Below are positions 1 to 8,810 of a DNA stretch of 64,000 bases, piece after piece. Where the stretch lies: assembly GCF_026559675.1 (NCBI RefSeq), contig NZ_CP092891.1, forward strand, positions 3,472,001 through 3,536,000, written 5' to 3'. Each line of letters opens with the position of its first letter. Within the stretch, counting starts at the first letter, position 1. The stretch comes from Microbacterium oxydans (GTDB lineage Bacteria; Actinomycetota; Actinomycetes; Actinomycetales; Microbacteriaceae). The notes beneath the pieces were generated by a model. The model had not been told where the DNA came from and ran no database searches. It worked only from the letters and a program-made list of their open reading frames with translations. The position numbers and the translations under genes are program-made.

Positions 1-111
1 CTCGACGGATCGATCGGATCGTCGGAGGAGGTCACAGACATGCTGCCTTACGATGTGGCGGCCAAGGAGGAGCCCTGGTCGGGCGCTGGCCACTCTACCC
101 GAGGGCCCTGA
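1..111 (+). CDS. C-terminal end of an upstream gene (partial)
   Basis: The first reading frame is open from base 1 to a TGA at 109-111 and encodes 36 residues ending HSTRGP. An ATG at 40 preceded by GGAGGAGG could alternatively start a free-standing 23-residue peptide. The acidic, polar composition looks like a disordered tail, so I read it as the end of a longer protein cut by the window edge. The family is not recognisable from so little. Confidence is limited because such short open stretches occur by chance in high-GC DNA. Confidence 0.35.
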   Translation, partial: LDGSIGSSEEVTDMLPYDVAAKEEPWSGAGHSTRGP

Positions 112-165
112 TCGCGCGGCCGAGGCGTACCGGCATCACCCAGCACCAGCCGTTACCGTGGAGGC

Positions 166-753
166 ATGCGACTGACTGCCGACGCCGATCCCCAGCTGTG
201 GATTCCTGTGACGGACTCGCTCGGATGGAAGGGCCGCCGACACCGCAAGGCCGCCATCCGGATGCTGCTCGGTCAGGTCAATGCCGCCGTGGGCGCCACC
301 GAGCGCCCGGGATCGCGGTTCGGCGCGTGGGCGATGAGCCAGGCGGCGCCGATGCTGATGAAGCGGGCCGACGGACGCGTGCTGGTGTGGACGTGGAAGG
401 CCGAGCCCGACCTGGTCGTGGCGATGGCGACCGCGCAGGTGCTGACCCCGGACGTGCGGATCGCCCGGGCCTCGATGCCGATGGACTACGACGACACCGA
501 GTCGTTCCCCACCCGGCTCGGCGTGGGCGAGAAGCTGCTCGTGCCGATGCCTCCCTCGCCGTCGTCGCCCCCGTTCGCGACGTACACCTGGGACACCGGG
601 ACGCATCTGGTGACGCTCACCGCGGTGTGCAGCGACAAGGAGCGGTTCGGAACGCTGATCGGAGCGCTCGACGAGCTGGCGCGCAGCATCCGCATCGCCG
701 ACGACCTTGCGGGCGGGGAGTCCCCCGAGGTGCTGCGGCTCGATCCGGCCTGA
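166..753 (+). CDS. hypothetical protein, 195 aa
   Basis: The ATG start follows shortly after the preceding gene's end. The 195-residue product has no signal peptide or membrane segment; it looks like a cytoplasmic mixed alpha/beta protein with a central TWKAEPDLVVAMATAQVL segment. I do not recognise the family. Strong G/C at third codon positions supports real coding. It is convergent with the VOC gene, 19 bases away. Function unknown. Confidence 0.75.
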   Translation: MRLTADADPQLWIPVTDSLGWKGRRHRKAAIRMLLGQVNAAVGATERPGSRFGAWAMSQAAPMLMKRADGRVLVWTWKAEPDLVVAMATAQVLTPDVRIARASMPMDYDDTESFPTRLGVGEKLLVPMPPSPSSPPFATYTWDTGTHLVTLTAVCSDKERFGTLIGALDELARSIRIADDLAGGESPEVLRLDPA

Positions 754-772
754 GCGCGGGGACGGCGTCCGA

Positions 773-1141
773 TCAGGCGGATTCCGCCGGCGGCTGCCAC
801 AGCTCGATCGCGAGGCCCTCGGGATCGTGGATGCGGGCGAACGTGCCGTACTCCGCGGTGTTCCACTCGTCCCGACGCTCCACCGGGATGCCCTCGGATT
901 CCAGCCGCGCGGCGAGCTGCTCGATGTCGGCCACGCGCAGGTTCAGCATGAACTGCTGGTCGGCCGCGAAGTAGTCGCTGTCGGCGGGGAACGGGGCGAA
1001 CACCGTCATGCCCGGCTCCTGCTGCCAGATCCCGGTGTGGCCGGCGCTGATCCCGAGATGCTCCTTGTACCAGTCGGCCCGCGCCTCCGGATCTCTGCTG
1101 CGGAAGAAGAGGCCGCCGATACCGCTCACGTCTGAGGTCAT
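773..1141 (-). CDS. VOC (glyoxalase/bleomycin resistance/dioxygenase) superfamily protein
   Basis: The 122-residue product has the VOC fold pattern: an N-terminal GGLFFRSRDPEARADWY strand-helix, a central MLNLRVADIEQLAARLES unit and a C-terminal FARIHDPEGLAIELWQPP strand with the usual HDPEG...ELW motif. The length is typical of a single-domain, dimeric VOC protein. Such proteins bind a metal at paired His/Glu residues; the C-terminal Glu is present. The substrate (lactoylglutathione, an antibiotic or other) cannot be told from sequence. It is divergent from the MarR gene at 1242, which could control it from the shared, locally A/T-rich 100-base gap. Confidence 0.85.
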   Translation of the reverse strand: MTSDVSGIGGLFFRSRDPEARADWYKEHLGISAGHTGIWQQEPGMTVFAPFPADSDYFAADQQFMLNLRVADIEQLAARLESEGIPVERRDEWNTAEYGTFARIHDPEGLAIELWQPPAESA

Positions 1142-1241
1142 GTTCCCGTTCTAGTGCACCCCTCGGACGCGATCCAGTGGCGCGCGCCCGTGCGCGATAC
1201 AAATTAGTGAATAGAGGTAACAATGCAGTAGCATCACAATC

Positions 1242-1757
1242 ATGAACCAGCTGCTCCTCGACCGCCTGCTGCAGATCGCAGACCTCTTCCAGAAGGACAT
1301 GGCGCGCGCGTTCGCCGGCACCGGCCTCACCACGGCGCGTGTGCAGCTGCTGTGGACGCTGCACCATGCCGGGCCGTCGACGCAGCAGAGGCTGGCCCGC
1401 CTGTGCGAGGTCACGCCGCGCAACATCACCGGACTCGTCGATGCGCTCGAGGCATCCGGTCATGTCCGTCGCACGCCGCATCCGACCGATCGACGCGCGG
1501 TGCTGGTCGAACTGACCCCGTCGGCGGCGGCCACGATGACGCAGATGCAGAACGAGCACGCCGCACTCAACGCGACCCTCGTCGGGGCCGTCGCGCCGGA
1601 AGACCGCGACGCCGTCGAGAGAGGCATCGGCATGATCGCCGCCCACCTCGAGGTGCTCGTGGCGCAGGCGGTCGGAGCAGAGACCGCGGAAGCGTCCGAT
1701 CCGTCAGGCGCATCCGCGGCCCCCACGGCGGCAGATACGACGGCGGCGGCACGATGA
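1242..1757 (+). CDS. MarR family transcriptional regulator
   Basis: This 171-residue winged-helix regulator has an N-terminal dimerisation helix (LLLDRLLQIADLFQK). The helix-turn-helix lies around residues 45-70 (STQQRLARLCEVTPRNITGL) and the wing has RTPHPTDRRAVLVELT, the conserved D-x-R-A MarR wing. An Ala/Ser/Asp-rich tail follows. The A/T-rich stretch just upstream (about 1197-1240) probably holds its promoter and operator. The gene overlaps the next by ATGA, so the two are translationally coupled. The ligand is unknown; the divergent VOC gene and the downstream membrane protein are the likely targets. Confidence 0.9.
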   Translation: MNQLLLDRLLQIADLFQKDMARAFAGTGLTTARVQLLWTLHHAGPSTQQRLARLCEVTPRNITGLVDALEASGHVRRTPHPTDRRAVLVELTPSAAATMTQMQNEHAALNATLVGAVAPEDRDAVERGIGMIAAHLEVLVAQAVGAETAEASDPSGASAAPTAADTTAAAR

Positions 1758-2443
1758 GCACCGACCCGAGCCGGACCGGCCCGACCCGGACCCACGCGGC
1801 GGCGCCGTCTCGAGGCGCGCGGGTGCTCGGCGGACTCCGCCGCGCGCTCCATGCCGAGGGACGCGTCTATGCCAGCATCGGTCGCGCGATCGCTCGCCGT
1901 CCCGCCGTCCCAGCCGGCGGAACCGGGCTCAGCTACCACCGGCCGATCCTGACGATCCTGTTCGTCTTCATCGTGCTGTCCGCCGTCGAGATCCCGATCC
2001 TCGACCTGATCGTGCACCCGTGGCCGGCCGTGCGCATCCCGCTGCTGATCATCGGGATCTGGGGCCTGACGTGGATGCTGGGGCTGCTCTGCGCGATGCT
2101 CCTCCGACCGCACGCGGTGGCCTCGGACGGCATCCACGTGCGGAGCGGTCTGGAGGTCGACGTCCCCATTCCCTGGGAGGCGGTCGCGTCGGTCGCGATC
2201 GCCAAGCGCATCGACCAGCCGAAGCAGCCCCGCGTGACCCCCTCCGACACAGGGGCCGAGTACGCCGAACGGATGCAGGACGAGACGAACATCGAGATCG
2301 AGCTCGAGCGCCCGCTCGCGATCCGGCTTCCCGGCCTCCCTCCGCGTGGTGGAGAACACGAGGTCACGCGCATCCGTCTCTGGGCCGACGAGCCGCGGGC
2401 GTTCCTCGACGCCGCACGCCCGTTCCTGACCGCGGCGGGATGA
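1754..2443 (+). CDS. membrane protein with PH-like cytoplasmic domain
   Basis: The 229-residue protein starts at an ATG overlapping the marR stop (ATGA), so it is probably made from the same transcript. A basic N-terminal region of about 60 residues precedes two hydrophobic helices (ILTILFVFIVLSAVEIPILD and a second around LLIIGIWGLTWMLGLLCAML). The soluble C-terminal part (DGIHVRSGLEVDVPIPWEAV) looks like the bacterial PH (bPH2/YdbT-like) fold common in small actinobacterial membrane proteins. The role is unknown. The gene ends inside a perfect terminator hairpin. Confidence 0.75.
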   Translation: MSTDPSRTGPTRTHAAAPSRGARVLGGLRRALHAEGRVYASIGRAIARRPAVPAGGTGLSYHRPILTILFVFIVLSAVEIPILDLIVHPWPAVRIPLLIIGIWGLTWMLGLLCAMLLRPHAVASDGIHVRSGLEVDVPIPWEAVASVAIAKRIDQPKQPRVTPSDTGAEYAERMQDETNIEIELERPLAIRLPGLPPRGGEHEVTRIRLWADEPRAFLDAARPFLTAAG

Positions 2444-2480
2444 GCATCGCCCGCGACCGGACGCCCGCGGGCGATGCTCA
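2441..2480. terminator. bidirectional terminator hairpin holding both stop codons
   Basis: A perfect 15-bp inverted repeat (2441-2455 and 2466-2480) encloses a 10-base loop. The left arm begins with the TGA of the plus-strand membrane-protein gene; the right arm ends with the stop of the minus-strand YjbR gene. The structure is symmetrical for the two convergent genes and would act in both directions. Confidence 0.85.
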
Positions 2481-2888
2481 GTCCAGCCCGCGCTCCGCGA
2501 GCCAGTCCTTCGCGACCCTGGCGGGCGCCCGCACCAGCCAGGCATCGGTGACGAGCTCCGCCAGCCGCTCGCGATCGATGACGTCGAGGCGCACGAGCAG
2601 CCCCGGGTAGCCGTCGAAGTGCGGGATCGAGAACAGCGCCTCGGGCTCGGCCGCCAGCAGCGCCTCCTTCTCGCCGACGTCGGCGACGCGCACCGCGAGC
2701 ACCGCCCCCTCCGGCCAGTCCCGGCCGACCTCGGCGAGCTGCCGCAGATCGGCCCCGGTCGGGCCCCGCAGCCACGCGAACTGGCCGCTCTTGAGCCTCC
2801 AGGCCGCTGCGCCGGTGTGACCGCTCACGGCCTCCACCGCGCCGGGGAGGGCGAGGGCGATCGCCCGCACATCCTCGATGCTCACCAT
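2478..2888 (-). CDS. MmcQ/YjbR family protein
   Basis: The product is 136 residues long, usual for this family. It begins MVSIEDVRAIALALPGAVEA, the typical helix leading to the E-A-V-S-x-H segment. It contains WLRGPTGADLRQLA and FSIPHFDGYPGLLVRLD, and ends with TDAWLVRAPARVAKDWLAE, which matches the C-terminal signature of MmcQ/YjbR proteins. The fold resembles CyaY/DNA-binding 'double-wing' proteins, but the biochemical function is unproven. The ATG at 2888 gives the family-typical start; longer in-frame starts would run into the divergent DUF2252 promoter. Confidence 0.9.
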   Translation of the reverse strand: MVSIEDVRAIALALPGAVEAVSGHTGAAAWRLKSGQFAWLRGPTGADLRQLAEVGRDWPEGAVLAVRVADVGEKEALLAAEPEALFSIPHFDGYPGLLVRLDVIDRERLAELVTDAWLVRAPARVAKDWLAERGLD

Positions 2889-2930
2889 CCCGCCATCGTC
2901 GCGCACTCGACCTCCTGCCACAATGGCCCC

Positions 2931-4280
2931 ATGCTCCCGGCCTGGACGCGCCCACCGACACATCGCGAACTCCTCGACCGCGGGGCCGAGGCCCGCAGAC
3001 GTGCCCCTCGTCGCACGCTCGCCGACCTCGCGACCGGGCAGCGAGATCCGCTCGGGATCCTCGCCCGTCAGAACCGTTCCCGCATCCCCGAGCTGCTGCC
3101 GCTGCGCGCGGAGCGGATGTCCGCCAGCCCCTTCGCGTTCTACCGCGGCACCGCGGCACTGATGGCCGCCGACCTCGCGGATGCTCCGCACAGCGGCATC
3201 CTCGTCGCCTCGTGCGGTGACGCGCACGTGTCGAACTTCGGCTTCTATGCCTCCGCCGAGCGCAGGCTCATGTTCGATCTCAACGACTTCGACGAGGCCG
3301 CGTGGGCGCCGTGGGAGTGGGACGTGAAGCGCCTGGTCGCGAGCATCGTCATCGGCGGGCAGGCCGGCGGGCGCAGCGACGAGGTCATCGACGCCGCCGT
3401 CCTCGCGGCCGTCGCAGGATACGCGCGCGGCATCGCGCGGGCGACCGAGCTGAGCCCCACCGCTCGCTACTTCACGCACTTCGACGTCGCGTCCGCACGG
3501 GCCATGCTCGACAAGGCCTCCCAGAAAGCCATCCGCAGCGCCGTGAAACAGGCCGAGCGGCGCACCGGCGAGCGCGCGGTGCGCCGCCTCACCGAGGAGG
3601 ACGCGGACGGTCGGCGCCGGTTCCGGCATGAGGAGCCGACCACCTCGCCCGTCGGCCCCGCGGTCCTCGACGACGTGCAGGATCTGCTCGCACAGTACCG
3701 GCGCACCACGAGCCCGGACGTGGCTCTGCTGTTCGAGCACTTCACCGTGAGCGACGTCGCCCGGCGCGTGGTCGGCGTGGGCAGCGTGGGCACCCGCTGC
3801 TATCTCGTGCTCTTCCAGGACGGCGAGGGCAGTGCGGTCCTGATGCAACCCAAGCAGGCCTCGCGGAGCGTGCTCGCCGAGTACGGACGTATCCCGCAGC
3901 CGGCCACTCTGCGCGAGGCGATCGACGCCGGCGGCGAAGGGGCGCGCGTGGTGGCGATGCAGCGCATCATGCAGGCGCTTTCCGACCCCTTCCTCGGCCA
4001 CATGCGCAACGCGAACGCCGACTTCTACGTGCGGCAGTTCCACGACATGAAGGGCAGCATCGACGTCGAGGAGCTCGACGACGGTCCGTTCATCACGTAC
4101 GGGCAGGCCTGCGCCGCGACCATCGCCCGCGCACACAGCCAGTCGCTCACCGCGACGGAGGTCGCGGGCTACGTCGGCAGCGGACGGGTGCTCGGCCGGG
4201 CCCTTCTCGAATGGGCGCGCGCGTACGCCGCGGTGTCGTCGGCCGACCACGCGGCGTTCCGCGCGTCCCTCAGCGCGTGA
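2931..4280 (+). CDS. DUF2252 family protein
   Basis: This 449-residue protein has the DUF2252 hallmarks. An N-terminal RTLADL...R.PELLPLRAERM...FAFYRG segment leads to SCGDAHVSNFGFYAS and then to FDLNDFDEAAWAPWEWDVKRL, with acidic residues in a kinase-like (aminoglycoside phosphotransferase-like) fold. FVRQFHDMKGS and YVGSGRVLGRALLEWARAYA follow near the end. The family is widespread in actinobacteria and uncharacterised; a phosphotransferase-type function is only suggested by the fold. Its last 11 bases overlap the 3' end of the convergent alpha-mannosidase gene. Confidence 0.9.
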   Translation: MLPAWTRPPTHRELLDRGAEARRRAPRRTLADLATGQRDPLGILARQNRSRIPELLPLRAERMSASPFAFYRGTAALMAADLADAPHSGILVASCGDAHVSNFGFYASAERRLMFDLNDFDEAAWAPWEWDVKRLVASIVIGGQAGGRSDEVIDAAVLAAVAGYARGIARATELSPTARYFTHFDVASARAMLDKASQKAIRSAVKQAERRTGERAVRRLTEEDADGRRRFRHEEPTTSPVGPAVLDDVQDLLAQYRRTTSPDVALLFEHFTVSDVARRVVGVGSVGTRCYLVLFQDGEGSAVLMQPKQASRSVLAEYGRIPQPATLREAIDAGGEGARVVAMQRIMQALSDPFLGHMRNANADFYVRQFHDMKGSIDVEELDDGPFITYGQACAATIARAHSQSLTATEVAGYVGSGRVLGRALLEWARAYAAVSSADHAAFRASLSA

Positions 4281-7278
4281 TGCGCAGCGTCCGCACCTCG
4301 AACGGCCGCAGCTTCAGCTCGCCGCCCCGGCGCGCCTCCTCGATGTCGTCCTCGATCAGGCTGACCTCGCGCACCTCGCGGTGCTCGAAGCCGACCGTCA
4401 GCTCGCCGACGGCACGCCGTCCGAGCGCCTCGTACACGCGCACGATCACGTCGCCGGAGCCGTCGTCGGCGAGCTTGACCGCCGACACCACGATCCCCTC
4501 GCCCTGCACGGACACCAGCGGCTCGACCTCGCGTGCACCGCTCATGACCGTCGGCAGGGCGTTGATCCGGATGCCCTCGGCCGTGGCGATCGCGGCATCC
4601 GCTCCGATCACGAAGCCGACCTCGATCTCGTGGTGGCCGTGGTCGGTGTCGGGGTCGGGGAACCGCGGAGCGCGCAGCAGCGACAGACGCACGGTCGTCG
4701 TGACCGCGTCGTCCGACACCTCGCGCGAGGTGTCGTAGCCGTAGATCGAGTCGTTCACGAGAGCGGCACCGAAGTCCTGCTCGCGCACCAGCACGAAGCG
4801 GTGCATCGAGGTCTCGAACTTCGCCGCCTCCCAGCTGGTGTTCGTGTGCGTCACGCGGGACTGGAACCCGAACTGCGTCTCGGCCTCGGTGTGCGTGGCC
4901 TGGATGTCGAGCGGGAAGGCGAGCTTGAGCAGCTTCTCGGTCTCGTGCCAGTCGACCTCGTTGCGCAGCAGCACGGTCCGGGAGCCCGGCATGAGGATGA
5001 TCATCTGCTCGATGGTCGACTCCGAGAACGGACGGACGACCACGATGCGGGCCGACGCGCCGACCACCGATGCCTCGATCGACGACACCGCGGTGAGGTC
5101 TTCGACGCTGTTGCGGTAGTAGCGATCGATGTCCCACGCGTCCCACATGTTCGGGAAGTCCTGGTGCAGCTGGAACAGGTTCGCGGCCTTGCCCGGTGCG
5201 ACGGCGTCGCGGCCGGTGGCCTTGTCGACCGCCGAGACGATGAGCCCCTCGGCCGAGACCAGCACCGAGACGAGCTCGTTCTCCAGTCGCCAGCCGCCGT
5301 CCTCTTCTTTCAGTGACACCGGAGTCGCCGTGGACTCACCCACGAAGGCCGCCCCGAGGGCACGTCCGCGTCCGACGGACGTCGGCTCGAACTGCAGCTT
5401 CCGGCCACCTTCACCCGCGAGCGAGCGGCGGGCGGCCCCCGCGATGTCCTCGGCATCCGACAGCACATCCGACAGCACCTCGACCGCCTCCCGATGCACC
5501 CACGCGATCGAGGTGCCGGGCAGGATGTCGTGGAACTCGTGTAGCAGCACCGCCTGCCACAGCCGGTCGAACTCGGCCTGCGGGTAGGCGGCGCCGGTGC
5601 GCACGGCATCGGTCGCGGCCCACAGCTCGGCCTCGATCAGCGCGTGCTCGGCCCAGCGGTGCAGCGCCTTGGTGGCGTGCTGGCTCGTGAGCGTGCCGCG
5701 GTGCAGCTCGAGGTAGAGCTCGCCGACCCACACGGCCGGATGCGGCAGCTCGGCCTTGGCGGCGTCGAAGAAGACGTCCGGGTGCTCCCACACCACCTGC
5801 GCGCTGCCCTCGAGGTCGCGCAGACGCTCGGCCTTGCCGGTCATCTCGCGGGTCGTGCCACCGCCGCCGTCACCCCAGCCGACCGGAGCGATCGAGCGCG
5901 AGCTGAGGCGGTTCTCCTTGAACTGCCGCGACGCCTTGGCGACCTCCATGCCGCTCAGCTGCGAGTTGTAGGTGTCCATCGACGGGAAGTGCGTGAACAC
6001 CTGCGAGCCGTCGATGCCCTCCCACAGGAAGGAGTGGTGCGGGAAGACGTTCTGCTGGTTCCACGAGATCTTCTGCGTGAAGAACCATTCGAACCCGGCA
6101 CGGCGCATCAGCTGCGGCAGAGCCGGCGAGTAGCCGAAGCTGTCCGGCAGCCACACGCCCTTCGAGCGGATGCCGAACTCGCGCTCGAAGAAGCGCTGCC
6201 CGTGCGAGAACTGCCGCACGAGCGACTCCCCCGTCGGCATGACGGTGTCGGACTCGACCCACATCCCGCCGAGCGGCAGGAAGCGCCCGGCGGCGACGGC
6301 AGCCTTGACCCGCTCCCACACCTCGGGGCGGTGCTCCTTGATCCAGGCGTACTGCTGCGCGCTGGACATGCCGTACTGGAACTCGGGCTGCTCCTCGATG
6401 AGCGTCGTCATCGAGGAGGTGGTGCGCGCGACCTTGCGAATCGTCTCGCGCACGGGCCACAGCCACGCGGAGTCGATGTGCGCGTGGCCGACGGCCGAGA
6501 TCCGGTGCGCGCTCGCCTCGGCCGGAGCGGCCAGCACGTCGGCGAGGCGGGCGCGGGCGTCGGGGGCCGTCTCCACGATGCGCTGCAGGTCGAGCACGTC
6601 GAGCGCGTCGTCCATGGCCTGCAGGATGCGCATGCGCCGCGGGGAGGTCGCCGGCAGCTCGGCCTGCAGCTCGAACAGCACCTCCAGGTCGAGCGACAGG
6701 TCGAAGACCTCCGGCTCGAACACGGCCAGGTCCATCCGCCGCGCGCGGTAGAGCGGCTCCTTCGAGGAGGTGAGGATGTCACCCTCCTGCGTCGGCAGGA
6801 AGGGGTGGTAGTCCAGGAGCACCGGGTTGGATGCCGCTTCGAGGTACAGCTCCACGGGCTCGTCGCCCGCGGCCGTCTCGGTGATCGGGACCCACTGGTT
6901 GCGCGGGTTGATGCTCTTCACCGGGATCGGGTCGGACCCCGCGTCGCCGGCGCGGTACGCCAGGGCCTCGCACTGGAAGCCCGTCATGTTCACGTCGAAG
7001 CCGAGGTCGATGAGCGCCTCGACGCGGCGTCCCGCCCACCCGGCGGGCACGCGTCCAGTGAGCTTGAACCAGGTGGTCCCCCAGGCCGGCCCCCAGGGCG
7101 CACCGACGACGCCGGGCGCGTAGTCGAGCGCGAGGCCCTCGGCCGGGGCGATCGGCTCGCCGGGGAGTTCATGGATCTCGACGTCCAGCGGCACGGAGGC
7201 CGAGTGGATGGCCGGGCGGATGCGCTCCTCGAGCACGCGCTTGACGCGGCCGACGGTGAGCGAGGTGTCGTCATGCAT
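4270..7278 (-). CDS. alpha-mannosidase, glycoside hydrolase family 38
   Basis: The product is 1002 residues with no signal peptide, so it acts in the cytoplasm on imported oligosaccharides. An N-terminal beta domain precedes the GH38 catalytic domain. The zinc-binding motif GHAHIDSAWLWP is at about 264-275 and WLPDSFGYSPALPQL at about 376-390, with the nucleophile Asp near 379. The GH38 middle helical domain (LHRGTLTSQHATKALHRW) and a C-terminal beta sandwich (FGFQSRVTHTNTSWEAAKFE) follow. It releases alpha-linked mannose. It is the last gene of the binding protein-permease-permease-GH20-GH38 operon, 71 bases after the GH20 stop, so cytoplasmic degradation of mannose-rich glycans is likely. 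The start ATG is the first residue of the conserved N-terminus. Confidence 0.95.
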   Translation of the reverse strand: MHDDTSLTVGRVKRVLEERIRPAIHSASVPLDVEIHELPGEPIAPAEGLALDYAPGVVGAPWGPAWGTTWFKLTGRVPAGWAGRRVEALIDLGFDVNMTGFQCEALAYRAGDAGSDPIPVKSINPRNQWVPITETAAGDEPVELYLEAASNPVLLDYHPFLPTQEGDILTSSKEPLYRARRMDLAVFEPEVFDLSLDLEVLFELQAELPATSPRRMRILQAMDDALDVLDLQRIVETAPDARARLADVLAAPAEASAHRISAVGHAHIDSAWLWPVRETIRKVARTTSSMTTLIEEQPEFQYGMSSAQQYAWIKEHRPEVWERVKAAVAAGRFLPLGGMWVESDTVMPTGESLVRQFSHGQRFFEREFGIRSKGVWLPDSFGYSPALPQLMRRAGFEWFFTQKISWNQQNVFPHHSFLWEGIDGSQVFTHFPSMDTYNSQLSGMEVAKASRQFKENRLSSRSIAPVGWGDGGGGTTREMTGKAERLRDLEGSAQVVWEHPDVFFDAAKAELPHPAVWVGELYLELHRGTLTSQHATKALHRWAEHALIEAELWAATDAVRTGAAYPQAEFDRLWQAVLLHEFHDILPGTSIAWVHREAVEVLSDVLSDAEDIAGAARRSLAGEGGRKLQFEPTSVGRGRALGAAFVGESTATPVSLKEEDGGWRLENELVSVLVSAEGLIVSAVDKATGRDAVAPGKAANLFQLHQDFPNMWDAWDIDRYYRNSVEDLTAVSSIEASVVGASARIVVVRPFSESTIEQMIILMPGSRTVLLRNEVDWHETEKLLKLAFPLDIQATHTEAETQFGFQSRVTHTNTSWEAAKFETSMHRFVLVREQDFGAALVNDSIYGYDTSREVSDDAVTTTVRLSLLRAPRFPDPDTDHGHHEIEVGFVIGADAAIATAEGIRINALPTVMSGAREVEPLVSVQGEGIVVSAVKLADDGSGDVIVRVYEALGRRAVGELTVGFEHREVREVSLIEDDIEEARRGGELKLRPFEVRTLRITR

Positions 7279-7349
7279 GGGTGGGTCTCCGGGCTCGACG
7301 GTGGGTGGTCATGGGGTCAGGGCTGTGTTCGGCGCAGTCGGGGTCGACG

Positions 7350-8810
7350 CTACCCGCGTGATCGCCGCGGTCCGGTCGCGACACCGATGGCGGCGTCGAT
7401 CGCGCAGAAGTCGTCATGCGAGAGCACGCTCCCGCCGTTCCAGGCGCGCTCGGCCATGGCCCGCAGCGGTCGACGGATGCCGGCGATGACCTCGTCGGGC
7501 GTCTGCGCGGCCGGGTCGTCCGACCAGACGGAGAACGAGGTGCCGAGGAGCGCGGACGGATAGGGCGCCGCGATCTCCTGCCGGATCCCGCCCGGCAGCG
7601 TCGGGAACAGCCCGGGGTGCCAGTCGGCTTCCCAGATGCGCGCGCTCGTCGGATAGGTGTAGCCGGCCTTCTCGCCGAGGACGTAGTAGAAGAGCCCGTC
7701 GTGGAAGTTCACGAGCGGATGCCCGGCATCGACCGCCTCCGAGAGCGGTCGCATCTGCGGGTGCCAGTTCGTCCACCACGTGAGCGTGACGTCGGCGGCG
7801 AGCGCGACCGCCTCGCTGCGCAGCATCCCGTCGTTCCAGGCCCGCGGGGCGAGTCCTCGCGCGCGGAGGTGGGCGGCGATCTCGTTCACGAACCCCGTCA
7901 GCAGGTCGAATCCGGTCGCCCGCGGACCGTGGCGATCCCGAGCCGCGGAGGCGAGCGCGGGATACTCGTCGATCCGCGCGAAGTCGACGAACTCGTCTCC
8001 ACCGAGGTGCCAGCGCCTGCTGCGGGGGAACAGCTCGGCGACGTCGTCGATCAGCGCTCGCGCGAAAACGCTCGCCGCTGCACTGGTGATGTCGAGGGCA
8101 TGCTCGGTCGGCAGGCCGCCGGCGTCGGCGAGCCGGTGCTCCGGATGCACGGAGAGCACGTGGCGGAGGTGCCCCGGCATGTCGAGCGAGGGCACCAGGT
8201 CGATGTGCAGGTCGGCCGCGGCATCCGCGATCTCGATCGCCTCGGTGCGGGTGACGTGGGCGTCCGAGACCACCTCGGGAAAGGCGTCGGAGCCGATCCG
8301 GAACCCCTCGTTCTCGGACAGGTGCCACTGGAACGTGGTGATGCCGACGTCGGCGAGCGCGTGCAGCAGTTGGATGATCCACGCGGCCGGGAAGTGCTTG
8401 CGGGCGGCGTCGAGGTGGAACCCGCGCTCGGCGACCGCGGGTGCGGAGGAGACCCGCCCCTGTGGGATCCCGTCCTGCGCCCGCAGGTTGTGCAGCAGCT
8501 GTCGGGTCGCCCGGAACACTCCGTCCGCACGCCCCGCCCGCACCTCGATGTCGGCGGCGACGTCGATGGCGAAGGACTCCCCGGTCTGGTCGTCCCGCCG
8601 CAGCCGGATGACCGCGTCGTCGCCGTAGGGGATCCCGCACGCGGCGAGCTCGCCCTGGAGCCGGATGGCCTCCCGCGCGAACGCGTGCTCCTCCGCGAGG
8701 ACGCACACCGACGCGGGGCGCCACATGTCGGCGCGGAGATCGAGGGCCGTCGGCTGCGGGATCGCCAGCCACCGCACCGCCTGCGCGGCAGCATCCGGAA
8801 TCGCGGTCAC
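7350..8810 (-). CDS. GH20-type beta-N-acetylhexosaminidase
   Basis: The 486-residue product lacks a secretion signal. It has the N-terminal GH20b-like domain (about 1-120) followed by the catalytic barrel beginning RGFHLDAARKHFP. SLDMPGHLRHVL and WHLGGDEF (Asp272/Glu273, the substrate-assisting Asp and acid Glu pair of GH20) follow, then AWNDGML and a tryptophan-rich WWTNWHPQ segment near the substrate pocket. It should remove terminal GlcNAc or GalNAc. The GTG start at 8810 overlaps the upstream permease stop (GTGA), showing translational coupling with the transporter. Confidence 0.92.
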   Translation of the reverse strand: MTAIPDAAAQAVRWLAIPQPTALDLRADMWRPASVCVLAEEHAFAREAIRLQGELAACGIPYGDDAVIRLRRDDQTGESFAIDVAADIEVRAGRADGVFRATRQLLHNLRAQDGIPQGRVSSAPAVAERGFHLDAARKHFPAAWIIQLLHALADVGITTFQWHLSENEGFRIGSDAFPEVVSDAHVTRTEAIEIADAAADLHIDLVPSLDMPGHLRHVLSVHPEHRLADAGGLPTEHALDITSAAASVFARALIDDVAELFPRSRRWHLGGDEFVDFARIDEYPALASAARDRHGPRATGFDLLTGFVNEIAAHLRARGLAPRAWNDGMLRSEAVALAADVTLTWWTNWHPQMRPLSEAVDAGHPLVNFHDGLFYYVLGEKAGYTYPTSARIWEADWHPGLFPTLPGGIRQEIAAPYPSALLGTSFSVWSDDPAAQTPDEVIAGIRRPLRAMAERAWNGGSVLSHDDFCAIDAAIGVATGPRRSRG

